This document shows positions 27,474 through 36,163 of a stretch of DNA of 37,651 nt, one piece after another. Source of the stretch: Alphaproteobacteria bacterium (lineage in GTDB: Bacteria; Pseudomonadota; Alphaproteobacteria; Reyranellales; Reyranellaceae); NCBI GenBank assembly GCA_947474005.1, contig CANJHI010000034.1:1-37651 (forward strand). Direction: 5' to 3'. Below the pieces are notes generated by a model, which did not search any database, was not told the origin of the DNA, and saw nothing but the letters and a program-made list of their open reading frames with translations. The position numbers and the translations under genes are program-made. Numbering within the stretch: the first letter of the stretch is position 1; every line of letters starts with the position of its first letter.

Positions 27474-28442
27474 CTAGTTCGACGGCTTGATGCCGGCGTC
27501 CTTGATGACCTTACCCCATTTCGGAATGTCACCGGCAATCGCGGCCTTGGTCTCCGCCGCCGTGCTGCCGACGATGTCGAGACCCATGATGGCGAATTTC
27601 TTCGCCATATCAGGATCGGCCAGCACCTTCAGCGACTCGGCACGGACCTTGTCGAGAATGGGCTGAGGCGTGCCGACCGGCGCCAGCAAGGCAAACCACG
27701 ACGTCGCCTCGAAGCCGGGGAAGCCCGCCTCCACGACCGTCGGCAGGTCCGGCGCATTGGGCGAACGCTTGAGCGAGGTGACGCCGATGCCGCGCACGCG
27801 GCCGTCGCGCACCATCGGCATCGCCGCACCGGCATTCTGGATGCCGACGGCGACGACGCCGCTCATCACGTCGGTGAGGTTGGCGCCGCGATAGGGGATG
27901 TGCTCCATCTTGATGCCGGCCAGGACGCAGAAAAGCTCGCCCGCGATGTGCTGCGGCGTGCCGACGCCGGGCGTGCCGTAGGAGAGCTTGCCGGGATTGG
28001 CCTTGGCATAGGCGATCAGGTCGGCCATCGACTTGATGGGCAGGTCGTTGTTGACTACGAAGACGGAAGGCATCGACAAAGAGGTCGAGATCGCCGCGAA
28101 ATCGCGGACCGGATCGAAGGGCAGCATCTGCAGGCTGGGCAGGATGGTGATGGCGGCATTGCCCGACCACATCAGCGTGTAGCCGTCGGGGGCAGCCTTG
28201 GCGACGCGGTCGACGCCGATGGCGCCCGAGTTGCCGGCGATGTTCTCGACAATGACGGGCTGGCCCCAGGCCTCGCTGAATTTTTGCGCGAATATGCGGG
28301 CGGTGACATCGGTGGCGCTGCCGGCCGTGAAGCCCACGACCAGCTTGACGGGCTTTTCCGGCCAATTGGTCTGCGCCGCGAGCGGCGAGGCCAGGCCCAA
28401 GGCGAGCAGGAACGCGGCGGCGGACCGAACGATCGGATGCAT
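27474..28442 (-). CDS. Tripartite tricarboxylate transporter substrate-binding protein (TctC/Bug family)
   Basis: The 322-residue protein begins with a Sec signal (MHPIVRSAAAFLLALGLASP, cleavage near LAAQ) and then the Bug family opening WPEKPVKLVVGFTAGSATD. Further marks are ENIAGNSGAIGVDRVAKA, GTPGVGTPQHIAGE and MEHIPYRG. Such proteins bind carboxylates in the periplasm. No tctA/tctB membrane genes are nearby, a common situation for this expanded family. A GGAGGAAG ribosome site supports ATG 28442. The PEP-mutase-like gene follows. Confidence 0.93.
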   Translation of the reverse strand: MHPIVRSAAAFLLALGLASPLAAQTNWPEKPVKLVVGFTAGSATDVTARIFAQKFSEAWGQPVIVENIAGNSGAIGVDRVAKAAPDGYTLMWSGNAAITILPSLQMLPFDPVRDFAAISTSLSMPSVFVVNNDLPIKSMADLIAYAKANPGKLSYGTPGVGTPQHIAGELFCVLAGIKMEHIPYRGANLTDVMSGVVAVGIQNAGAAMPMVRDGRVRGIGVTSLKRSPNAPDLPTVVEAGFPGFEATSWFALLAPVGTPQPILDKVRAESLKVLADPDMAKKFAIMGLDIVGSTAAETKAAIAGDIPKWGKVIKDAGIKPSN

Positions 28443-28485
28443 GGCTTCCTCCGGGAAGGCGATCTTCGTCGCCGTTTGCCGGAGG

Positions 28486-29034
28486 CTATGGGATTTGAGG
28501 GCCTGGCCGCAACCTCGAAGCCGTGCCGCTTTCGCGGGAGCGGAATTCGAGTTCGCGCGCGATCCTGTCGGCGATCTCGCCCGGCGCGCCGCCGACATCG
28601 ACGACGATCGCGCGTTCGTCGGGCGTCGGTTCCTGAAGCGTCGCGAACTGGCTGTCCAGCAGGGCAGTCGGCATGAAGTGTTCGTGACGGGCGGCCATGC
28701 GCCTGGCGATGAGGTCAGGCGATCCTTTGAGATAGACCAGCGCCACTTCGACCCGATCGCCGATGATGATGTCGCGATAGGACCGTTTTAGAGCCGAGCA
28801 GGTGACGACGCCGGACTCGCCTTGCGTTCGCCAGACGTCGATTTCCTGTGCGATCTTCTGCAACCAGGGTAGCCGATCGGAGTCAGTGAGCGGCGTGCCG
28901 CCGCCCATCTTCTCGACGTTCTCTTTGGGGTGCAGGTCATCGCCCTCGCGATAGCGCCAGCCGAGCCGGGCAGCGAGCAGCGCCGAGACCGTGGTCTTGC
29001 CGCATCCCGAGACGCCCATGACGACAACGATCAC
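28486..29034 (-). CDS. Gluconokinase
   Basis: This small P-loop kinase of 182 residues has GVSGCGKT at 7-14, REGDDLHPKENVEKMGGGTP, LTDSDRLPWL, TCSALKRSYRD and RRMAARHEHFMP, the complete pattern of GntK-type gluconokinases. It phosphorylates gluconate to 6-phosphogluconate with ATP. I chose GTG 29034 because GGGAAAGGA precedes it and the family begins two to six residues before the P-loop; ATG 29019 is the alternative. The longer frame is not supported. It diverges from the LLM gene at 29160. Because FGD in the same region makes 6-phosphogluconolactone, both feed the same sugar-phosphate pool; this link is inference. Confidence 0.9.
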   Translation of the reverse strand: MIVVVMGVSGCGKTTVSALLAARLGWRYREGDDLHPKENVEKMGGGTPLTDSDRLPWLQKIAQEIDVWRTQGESGVVTCSALKRSYRDIIIGDRVEVALVYLKGSPDLIARRMAARHEHFMPTALLDSQFATLQEPTPDERAIVVDVGGAPGEIADRIARELEFRSRESGTASRLRPGPQIP

Positions 29035-29159
29035 CGTCTTTTTTCCTTTCCCGTTCACCCCAGCCGGATCGCATTGCGGGACGGGGCAGCTTACCCGGGC
29101 AACCCCCGGTGCTAGGCTCACGGCCCGCGAGAAATCCGCATTCATCACCGAGCAGACAA

Positions 29160-30230
29160 GTGCTGTTAGAAACTCTTCTGCCCCTCGGCAAGGTCGATCC
29201 TGGCCTTCGCGCGCCGGAGGTGCCGTTCGACCTCGACAGCATCGGCGAGAACGCACGGCTGCTGGAAGAGATCGGCTACGACGGCCTGGTCGTCGAGGAG
29301 ACCAAGGACGATCCGTTCATCGTCATGGCGCTGGCGGCCCAGGCGACACGGACACTGAAGCTCGGCACCTCGGTCGCCATCGCCTTTCCGCGCAGCCCCA
29401 CCGTGACGGCGCTCAGCGCCTGGACGGTCCAGAAACTGTCGCGCGGCCGGTTCACCCTGGGCCTCGGCACGCAGGTGAAGGCGCACATCGAACGCCGCTA
29501 CGGCATGCCCTGGACGCCGGCGGGACCATGGATGCGCGAGTATGTCCACGCTGTGCGGGCGGTGTGGAACAATTGGCAGAATGGCACACCGCTCGACGTC
29601 AAGGGTGAGCACTACAACATCAATCTGATGGTGCCGCTGTTCAATCCCGGCCCGATCGAGCATCCGCACATTCCAATCCAGATTGCGGCAGTCAACACGG
29701 TGATGTGCCAGGTCGCCGGCGAAGTGGCCGACGGCATCCGCCCGCACCCGGTCTGCACCCCCTCCTACATCGAGCAGGTGATGATGCCGGCGGTCCGCGC
29801 CGGTGCGGCCAAGTCCGGTCGCTCGCTAAGGGATTTCCAGATCGGCATAAAGCCGCTGGTCGCGACGGCTGCCACCGAGGCCGAGCTCGCCTCCAAGGTG
29901 CGCGACGTGCGGGCGCGCGTCGCCTTCTACGCCTCGACGCCGCAGTATCGCGCCGCCTTCGACCATCTCGGCCTCGGCGATCTCGCCGACCGGCTGAAAC
30001 CGCTGTCGCGCGCCCAGCGCTGGGAGGAAATGCCGCAGCACATCTCCGATGACGTGCTGGAAGCCTTTGCCACCATCGGCACCTACGATACGATCGCGCG
30101 CAAGCTCTGCGATCGCTTCGGTCATGTGGTTACCCATTGCGAGTTCTCGATCGCGGTCAAGAACGACGCCGACCGGGAAATGCTGCGCAGCATCGCCAAA
30201 GACATTCAATCCGATGGAGCCAAGTCATGA
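29160..30230 (+). CDS. LLM oxidoreductase resembling TIGR03617 (predicted F420-dependent)
   Basis: The 356-residue luciferase-like TIM barrel has EEIGYDGLVVEETKDDPFI, the LGTSVAIAFPRSP strand, GRFTLGLGTQVKAHIERRYG and WNNWQNGTPLDVKGEHYN. These strongly recall the TIGR03617 subfamily, which is named as probably F420-dependent and best known from mycobacteria. It would transfer hydride between F420 (or FMN) and an unknown substrate. The start is uncertain: GTG 29160 fits the domain boundary, and GTG 29109 is in frame upstream. Its TGA overlaps the ATG of the next LLM gene by four bases. Confidence 0.85.
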   Translation: MLLETLLPLGKVDPGLRAPEVPFDLDSIGENARLLEEIGYDGLVVEETKDDPFIVMALAAQATRTLKLGTSVAIAFPRSPTVTALSAWTVQKLSRGRFTLGLGTQVKAHIERRYGMPWTPAGPWMREYVHAVRAVWNNWQNGTPLDVKGEHYNINLMVPLFNPGPIEHPHIPIQIAAVNTVMCQVAGEVADGIRPHPVCTPSYIEQVMMPAVRAGAAKSGRSLRDFQIGIKPLVATAATEAELASKVRDVRARVAFYASTPQYRAAFDHLGLGDLADRLKPLSRAQRWEEMPQHISDDVLEAFATIGTYDTIARKLCDRFGHVVTHCEFSIAVKNDADREMLRSIAKDIQSDGAKS

Positions 30231-31087
30231 AACTGGGACGCCTGGGAGTCTGGTACTCGACGGACAAGCTGAACGCAGCGCAACTCGCCGACATGATGCG
30301 AGTCGTCGAGGGCGCCGGCTATTCGGCGTTCTGGTATCCCGAGTCGCGCGGCTACGAATCGATGTCGCTGGCGGCCTATCTGCTGTCGAAGAGCAGCAAG
30401 CTGGTCGTCGGCAGTTCGATCGCCAACATCTACGCCCGCGACTCCTTCACCGCCCAGCGGGCCATGGTGTCGCTGAACAACTTTTACGGCGGCCGTTTCA
30501 TCCTGGGCCTGGGCGTCAGCCATATCCCGATGGTCGAAGGCCTGCGCGGCCATCGCTACGACAAGCCACTCGGTGCCATGCGCGCCTATCTCGACGGCAT
30601 CCACAAGGGCCTGCCCGCCGGCGAGGATGCGCCTGTGATGGTGGCGGCACTCGGGCCGAAGATGCTGGCGCTCAGCGCCGAGAAATCGATGGGCGCCGTG
30701 CCCTACAACGTGACGCCTGCGCACACGGCCAAGGCCGCCGCCATTCTCGGACCGAAGAAGTCCCTGGCCGTCGAGCAGAAGGTCACGCTGGAAACCGATC
30801 CCGTGCGCGCCCGCGCGCTCGGTCGCAAGGAGCTCTCGCGCTACATGGTGCTGCCGAACTATCGCAACAACTGGCTGCGCGAAGGTTTCAGCGAGGCCGA
30901 ACTGGCCGACGGCGGCAGCGACCGCTTCATTGACTCCATGGTCCTCTGGGGCGACGCCGCCACCATCAAGAAAGGCCTGCGGGCGCATTTCGAGGCAGGC
31001 GCCACCCACGTCTGCCTGCAACCCGTCCACGACGACGGAGACTTCGCCGCCCGCGACCGCATGCTGGCGGCGCTCGCCGACACCTGA
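30227..31087 (+). CDS. LLM oxidoreductase resembling TIGR03620 (predicted F420-dependent)
   Basis: The 286-residue LLM protein starts MKLGRLGVWYSTDKLNAAQL and carries GYSAFWYPESRGYE, the strand LVVGSSIANIYARD, and GGRFILGLGVSHIPMVEGLRG. The pattern is that of the TIGR03620 group of probable F420-dependent oxidoreductases. The start is fixed by ATGA overlap with the previous gene. It is the second of three LLM genes on the plus strand and ends 14 bp before the third. Substrate unknown; cofactor F420 is inferred from family and from cofE in the same region. Confidence 0.87.
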   Translation: MKLGRLGVWYSTDKLNAAQLADMMRVVEGAGYSAFWYPESRGYESMSLAAYLLSKSSKLVVGSSIANIYARDSFTAQRAMVSLNNFYGGRFILGLGVSHIPMVEGLRGHRYDKPLGAMRAYLDGIHKGLPAGEDAPVMVAALGPKMLALSAEKSMGAVPYNVTPAHTAKAAAILGPKKSLAVEQKVTLETDPVRARALGRKELSRYMVLPNYRNNWLREGFSEAELADGGSDRFIDSMVLWGDAATIKKGLRAHFEAGATHVCLQPVHDDGDFAARDRMLAALADT

Positions 31088-31101
31088 GACCGGAGAGAAA
31101 A

Positions 31102-32169
31102 ATGGAATTCGGCATTGCCCTGCCCACGGCGGCAGACTCCTGGAAGCACGTGCAGCGGGCCGAGGAACTGGGATTCAGCCACGCCTGGTTCTACGACACC
31201 CAGATGCTGAGCGCCGATTGCTTCGTCGCCATGGGCGCCGCTGCCGTCAAAACGAGCCGCATCCGTCTCGGTACCGGCGTGCTGGTGCCGTCCAACCGAA
31301 TCGCGCCGGTCACCGCCAATGCGCTGGCCTCGCTCAACAGCCTGGCGCCCGGCCGCATCGACTTCGGTGTCGGCACCGGCTTCACGGCGCGGCGCGCCAT
31401 GGGCTTCGGCGCCATCAAGATCAAGGACATGGAGACCTACATCCATCAGGTCTACGGCCTGCTCGCTGGCAAGACCGTCGACTTCGAGATGGAAGGCCAG
31501 AGCCGCAAGATCCGCTTCCTCAATCCCGAGCTCGATCTCTTCAACACGCGCGATCCGATCGCGCTCCACCTCTCGGCCTTCGGGCCGCGGACCCGCGCGC
31601 TGACGGCACGGCTGAAGGCCGGCTGGATCGACTTCGTCGGCAACGTCGAGGCGGGCGTCCTCGAGGTCGTGGCGATGCGCGAGGACTGGGGCAAGGCCGG
31701 CCACGCAATGGGCGATCTGAAAGCCACAGCCTTTGCGCTGGGCTGCGTGCTGCAGGATGGCGAACCCGCGGATTCCGAGCGCGCCATGGCACAGGCGGGA
31801 CCGCGCGCCGCCGTAATGCTGCACCGCGCTGCCGACGAAGCGATCATGAACCTGAAGGCGACACAGGCCGTGCTGTCGAACCGGCCGGAGATCGATGGCT
31901 ACGTCGCCCTGGCACGTACCTACGAGCCCAAGGATGCGCCCTACCTGGAAAACCACCGCGGCCACCTGATGTTCGTGAAGCCCGCGGAGAAGAAGTTCGT
32001 GACCGCAGACCTGATCCGCGCCACCTCGTTCACCGCAAGCGAAGGCGAGATCAAGCAGCGCATCGAAGCGCTGCGCGGTGCCGGGTACACCCAGTTCACG
32101 ATCCAGCTCGTGCCGGGCCAGGAAGCGGCGCTCGCCGACTGGGCCCGCATCGCCAAGGCCTTCGCCTAA
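31102..32169 (+). CDS. LLM-class oxidoreductase
   Basis: The 355-residue luciferase-like protein reads MEFGIALPTAADSWKHVQRA at the start, GFSHAWFYDTQMLSADCF, then RLGTGVLVPSNRIAP and RIDFGVGTGFTARRAMGFG. These are the canonical strands of F420- or FMN-binding LLM enzymes such as 5,10-methylenetetrahydromethanopterin-reductase-like proteins. The C-terminal region is longer than in its neighbours. GGAGAGAAAA precedes the ATG. Its TAA overlaps the TAG of the convergent LLM gene, so the two arms of the cluster meet tail to tail with a four-base overlap. Confidence 0.87.
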   Translation: MEFGIALPTAADSWKHVQRAEELGFSHAWFYDTQMLSADCFVAMGAAAVKTSRIRLGTGVLVPSNRIAPVTANALASLNSLAPGRIDFGVGTGFTARRAMGFGAIKIKDMETYIHQVYGLLAGKTVDFEMEGQSRKIRFLNPELDLFNTRDPIALHLSAFGPRTRALTARLKAGWIDFVGNVEAGVLEVVAMREDWGKAGHAMGDLKATAFALGCVLQDGEPADSERAMAQAGPRAAVMLHRAADEAIMNLKATQAVLSNRPEIDGYVALARTYEPKDAPYLENHRGHLMFVKPAEKKFVTADLIRATSFTASEGEIKQRIEALRGAGYTQFTIQLVPGQEAALADWARIAKAFA

Positions 32170-33044
32170 CTGAAGGGGCGAATGACCTTCTCACCGAAGC
32201 GCCCGAGACTCTCCTCGAGATCGCGCATGAAAGGGGTGGACGGCAGTACGATACGGCCGATGCCCTGCGCCGCACGTTCCTTGATGGCCGCTTCCGCATC
32301 CTTGCCCGAGCCAGGCAGAAGATCAGGACAGCCGGCCAGCATCTCGATCGCCGCGGGATCGCGGCCCGCCGCCTCGGCGGCGCGACGCGCGATGTCGATC
32401 AGGGGCATGGTATCGGCAGGCCGGCCGATCGACGGGAAGAAGCCGTTGCCGAGACGGCCGGCGCGCCGGGCTGCTGCTTCGGAGTGGCCGCCGACGATGA
32501 TCGGCACGCTGCCGGCCACCGGCTTGGGGTTGCAGCTGACTTCGTTGAATTTCACGAATTCACCGGCATAGCTCGCGCCATCGGCCGCCCACAGCGCCCG
32601 CATGGCCGCGATATATTCGTCGGCACGCTTGCCGCGCCTCTCGAACGGCACGCCGAGCGCCTCGAACTCCTCTTTCAGCCAGCCGACGCCGATGCCCAGC
32701 TCGATGCGCCCGCCGCTCAGATGGTCGAGCGTCGCCACCTGCTTGGCGAGCACCAGCGGATTGCGCTGCGGCAGGATGAGCACACCGGTCATGAAGCGCA
32801 GGCGCGTCGTGACCGCCGCGACAGAGGCCATCCAGATCAGGGGATCGGGGATCGATGCGGTGCGATCACCCGGCAGCCGGCCACTGGCCGCGTAAGGATA
32901 GGTCGAGCTGTAGGTGTCGGGCAGGACGACATGATCGACGGCAAAGACCGAATCGAAGCCGGCGGCCTCGGCCAGCCGCACCAGCCGATGCGCGCTGGCA
33001 AGGTCTGGGCAGGTGTTGTTGCCGAAGTGCAGGGCAAATTTCAT
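32166..33044 (-). CDS. LLM oxidoreductase resembling TIGR03619 (predicted F420-dependent)
   Basis: The 292-residue protein starts MKFALHFGNNTCPDLASAHR and has GFDSVFAVDHVVLPD, FMTGVLILPQRNPLVLAKQV, LDHLSGGRIELGIGVGW and VPIIVGGHSEAAARRAG. These features fit the TIGR03619-type LLM group, with the DH pair near residue 37 where FGD has its catalytic His. ATG 33044 overlaps the stop of the upstream LLM gene (ATGA). It is the last gene of the minus-strand arm. Substrate unknown. Confidence 0.87.
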   Translation of the reverse strand: MKFALHFGNNTCPDLASAHRLVRLAEAAGFDSVFAVDHVVLPDTYSSTYPYAASGRLPGDRTASIPDPLIWMASVAAVTTRLRFMTGVLILPQRNPLVLAKQVATLDHLSGGRIELGIGVGWLKEEFEALGVPFERRGKRADEYIAAMRALWAADGASYAGEFVKFNEVSCNPKPVAGSVPIIVGGHSEAAARRAGRLGNGFFPSIGRPADTMPLIDIARRAAEAAGRDPAAIEMLAGCPDLLPGSGKDAEAAIKERAAQGIGRIVLPSTPFMRDLEESLGRFGEKVIRPFS

Positions 33045-33940
33045 CACAGCAGGTCCGCGACGGCGGCGCGGTAGCGCGTGATCGCCGTCAGGTGGTCGTC
33101 GTAGCTCTTGCCTGCGATGCGCTTGTGGTGGGCGCTCACGTAAGAGGTGTGGGCGTTGACGTGGGTTACGCCGGCCTTTTTCCAGAAGCTGATTTCCTTG
33201 CGCCAATCCGCCTCGGCGCCGATGCCGGGCGAGACCCAGACCTCCAGGCCCACGAATGCTGGATCGCGTCCGGCGGCGCGGGTCATCGTGCGCAGCTTGT
33301 CGAAGGCTTTCAGCGCCTCGTCCCCCGCCGGATAGGCGAGTGGCATGAAGCCGTCGCCATATTGCGCGGCCCGCCGGAACGTCGCCTCGGCGTGGCCGCC
33401 GAACCAGATCGGCACGCGGCCGGATTTCGGGCGCGGATTGATGCCGCCGTCGTCGAGGCGGTGGAATTCACCCTTGAACGTGATGTGTGGCTCGGCCCAC
33501 AGCGCCTGCATGAAGCGCACCTGCTCCTCGGACCGCTTGCCGCGCGTCTTGAAATCCTCACCCAAGCCCTGGAACTCGATCTCGTTCCAGCCGACTCCGA
33601 CGCCGAGGCGGAAGCGCCCCTCGCTGAGTTCGTCAAGGCAAGCCGCCTGCTTGGCCACCAGCGCCGCCTGGCGCTGTGCCAGGATCAGCACGCCGGCAGC
33701 GAAGCCGACCTTCTTGGTGACGCCGGCCAGGAAGGCGAACAGCACGAAAGGATCGTGATAGGCCGTGGCGGTGGTGCCCATCCGCCGCCCGCCATGGTCG
33801 ACGTTGGGGTTGCCGCCCAGCACGTGATCGGGCGCCACGAGATAGTCGTAACCCAGTCCTTCGGCCGCCTGCGCATAGTCGCGCAAGACACTAGGGCCCG
33901 TGCCGATGTCACCGACCGGCAGAGATGCACCGAGTTTCAT
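33044..33940 (-). CDS. LLM oxidoreductase resembling TIGR03619 (predicted F420-dependent)
   Basis: The 298-residue protein begins MKLGASLPVGDIGTGPSVLR. Its features include GLGYDYLVAPDHVLGGNP, FAAGVLILAQRQAALVAKQ, GRFRLGVGVGWNEIEFQGLG and VPIWFGGHAEATFRRAAQYG. It clearly belongs to the same subgroup as the gene after it, from which it could have arisen by duplication, although they are well diverged. It starts 7 bp after the stop of the larger LLM gene and is probably in one operon with it and the hydrolase. Confidence 0.88.
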   Translation of the reverse strand: MKLGASLPVGDIGTGPSVLRDYAQAAEGLGYDYLVAPDHVLGGNPNVDHGGRRMGTTATAYHDPFVLFAFLAGVTKKVGFAAGVLILAQRQAALVAKQAACLDELSEGRFRLGVGVGWNEIEFQGLGEDFKTRGKRSEEQVRFMQALWAEPHITFKGEFHRLDDGGINPRPKSGRVPIWFGGHAEATFRRAAQYGDGFMPLAYPAGDEALKAFDKLRTMTRAAGRDPAFVGLEVWVSPGIGAEADWRKEISFWKKAGVTHVNAHTSYVSAHHKRIAGKSYDDHLTAITRYRAAVADLL

Positions 33941-33947
33941 GGTGTCC

Positions 33948-35192
33948 TTACTCCGCCGCGGCGGCCTTACGGGGTTTCAGGTCTGTCGAATACTTGAGGT
34001 GGACTGGCGCATTGGCCTCGAACGGGCTCTTGAGGTCGAGGCTTTTGGCGATCTCGCGGATCGCCGGGAACACTTCCTGGCCGATCAGCTTGATGCAGGT
34101 GAGCGAGTCAGCCTGGCTGACACGGCCATCGTTGCCCCACAGTGCCAGGATGCCCGGCCGCGTCTCCTCCAGGATGCGCTTCAGCTTGGCAACCACCGTC
34201 TTGGGCGTGCCGGCGATGATGCGGAGATCAGCCATCTGCTGCTCGAAGCTGGTCTCGCCGCGCGGATTGTTGGCGCGGCCGGAGGCGAACTCGACGAAGG
34301 CACGGCGGGCGGTCGGCGAGCCGTAGCCCGACGGCGTGCTCCACACCGGATGCGCAAGGCCAGTGAATTCGCCCTGCATCCAGCGGAACTGCCGGGCGTT
34401 CTCGATCGCCTTCTCCTCGTTGTCCGAGACATGGACCTGGATCAGGTAGCCGCGATTCTCGGGCCCACCGACGTAGCCGACATCGGCCGCCACGCTGTCG
34501 TAGAGCTCCCAGATCTTCTTGGTCTGCTCGATCGAAGTGTTGAGCGCGATGTAGGGATAGCGCTGCTGCGCGGCCCACACGATCGTCTCCTTGCTGATCA
34601 CGCCCGGAATCCAGACGCGAGGGTAGGGCTTCTGCAGCGGCACCGCCCATGGATTTACCACGCGGTGCTGATAGTGATTGCCTTCGAAGCGAAACGGACC
34701 GGTCTGCGTCCACGCCCTGGTGACCAGATCGTGCGCCTCCTCGAAGCGCTCGCGGTTGAACGCCGGATTGACGCCAGTGGCGAGCTGCTCCTGGCCGCCG
34801 CCGCGCACGAAGCCGGACACCAGCCGGCCCTTGGAGATCATGTCGATCATCGCCAGCTCTTCGGCCAGACGGATCGGGTTTTCCGCCAGCGGCAGCGGAT
34901 TGCCCAGCATGACGATCTTCACCTTCTTGGTCATGCCGGCCAGAAGGGCTGCAAAGATGTTGGCCTTGGCTTGCATGCAGAACGGCGCATTGTGGTGCTC
35001 GTTCAACATGATGCCGTCGACGCCGACCTCCTCGGCCAGCATGTATTGCTCGATGTAGTTGTTGTAGAGCCTGGAGCCTTCGACCGGATCGAAATGCTTG
35101 TTGGAGAGCATCAGCGCCGTGGCGCCGAAATCGCGGCCGGCCTGCTCCGGGTAGGCCGACATCGGTTGCTCGGTGAAATACATCAGGTGCAT
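33948..35192 (-). CDS. Large LLM-class monooxygenase-like protein
   Basis: At 414 residues this is longer than the other LLM proteins here and belongs to a different branch. It opens MHLMYFTEQPMSAYP and contains GVDGIMLNEHHNAPFCMQA, VKIVMLGNPLPLAENPIRLA, GRLVSGFVRGGGQEQ and a C-terminal GQEVFPAIREIAKSL. The NEHH motif is typical of FMN-dependent, luciferase-type monooxygenases, so this enzyme may use FMNH2 rather than F420. The start at 35192 fits the domain and lies 5 bp after the hydrolase stop. A monooxygenase-hydrolase pair suggests oxidation of a substrate followed by processing of the product. Confidence 0.87.
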   Translation of the reverse strand: MHLMYFTEQPMSAYPEQAGRDFGATALMLSNKHFDPVEGSRLYNNYIEQYMLAEEVGVDGIMLNEHHNAPFCMQAKANIFAALLAGMTKKVKIVMLGNPLPLAENPIRLAEELAMIDMISKGRLVSGFVRGGGQEQLATGVNPAFNRERFEEAHDLVTRAWTQTGPFRFEGNHYQHRVVNPWAVPLQKPYPRVWIPGVISKETIVWAAQQRYPYIALNTSIEQTKKIWELYDSVAADVGYVGGPENRGYLIQVHVSDNEEKAIENARQFRWMQGEFTGLAHPVWSTPSGYGSPTARRAFVEFASGRANNPRGETSFEQQMADLRIIAGTPKTVVAKLKRILEETRPGILALWGNDGRVSQADSLTCIKLIGQEVFPAIREIAKSLDLKSPFEANAPVHLKYSTDLKPRKAAAAE

Positions 35193-35197
35193 GGCAA

Positions 35198-35995
35198 CTA
35201 CTCCCGACCGATGAAGTCGACGATCAGCTTGGCGAGGGCGTCGGGCTGTTCCATGTCGACGCAATGGCCGCTCGCCTTGACGATTTCCAGCTTCGCGTTG
35301 GGCAGGGCCTCGACGTAGCGCGCGGCGGCACTCTGCGGCACCACCCGGTCGTCGTCGCCCCAGACCACCAGCGACGGCGCACGCACCGCGCCCAGCAGAT
35401 GCGGCAAGGTCTGGCTGTACATGTAGGGCTTCCAGGCGATGCGGAAGCTCATCTCGCGGCAGATGTCCCACATCTCGAGCTGGTCGATCGACGGCTCGGC
35501 GCCATAGACGCGGTCGAACGCTTTCTGGTCGTGGAAGCCGGCGCGGGCGTAGTCGATATAGCCGGTGATCGCGAGGTCGAGGATATCACCCTGCGGCGGC
35601 TTGATGCCCATGGCGCCGACCAGGACCAGGTGGGAAAGATCGTCCGGCGCCATGCTGGCCATTTCCGCCGCGATCCAGCCGCCGAAACCCAGGCCGACGA
35701 GGGCGGCGTCCTTGATCTTCAGGTCGCTCAAGAGACCGCGATGGATCACAGCAATATCGCGCACGCCGCGCATCCAGGCCGGCCGCTCCGACCGGCTGTA
35801 GCCGGGGTGATGCGGCACCAGCACATCGTAGTGCGCCGCCAGGGCGTCATAGAAAGGCAACTGATCCAGCGTGCCCGTCTCATGGTGCAGCACCATGACC
35901 GACCGCGACTTTTTGCCGGCCGGTCCGGCGCGCCTCAGATGCAACTTGATGCCGCCTGCTTCGACCGTAGAGTCGGTCCAGTCCACTCCCGCCAT
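35198..35995 (-). CDS. Alpha/beta-hydrolase-fold protein lacking the nucleophile serine
   Basis: The 265-residue protein has the full alpha/beta hydrolase layout, with an acid segment WGDDDRVVP (Asp214-216) and a late His244 in ASGHCVD. The nucleophile elbow, however, reads GLGFGG at 101-106, so Gly103 replaces the catalytic Ser of GxSxG. The oxyanion strand is VLHHETGT instead of HGxxG. It may therefore be a non-hydrolytic member (lyase, isomerase or binding protein), or use water activated by other residues. It is the first gene of the minus-strand arm, just upstream of the large LLM gene. Confidence 0.85.
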   Translation of the reverse strand: MAGVDWTDSTVEAGGIKLHLRRAGPAGKKSRSVMVLHHETGTLDQLPFYDALAAHYDVLVPHHPGYSRSERPAWMRGVRDIAVIHRGLLSDLKIKDAALVGLGFGGWIAAEMASMAPDDLSHLVLVGAMGIKPPQGDILDLAITGYIDYARAGFHDQKAFDRVYGAEPSIDQLEMWDICREMSFRIAWKPYMYSQTLPHLLGAVRAPSLVVWGDDDRVVPQSAAARYVEALPNAKLEIVKASGHCVDMEQPDALAKLIVDFIGRE

Positions 35996-36163
35996 TCCGG
36001 GTTTCCTTCCCTATTGGCGAGGATCGTTGCAACCGGGAACAGCAGAGTCAAACTTTCGACTGGCGATGCAACGTTCCGATGACGTCCGAGAGCCCGTCAA
36101 GTGGTTGTTCGCCGGTTGCCGGTCGATTAAGACTCCACTCTCGCCACAGAGAAAGATTCAACC
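35996..36163. promoter_or_regulatory. Divergent promoter region between the LLM/hydrolase arm and fgd-cofE
   Basis: The 168 bp between two divergent starts must hold the promoters of both transcription units. I see no confident -35/-10 boxes or clear operator; short motifs such as GTTGCAAC and GCAACGTT occur, but without convincing symmetry. No regulator gene lies nearby. Confidence 0.45.
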
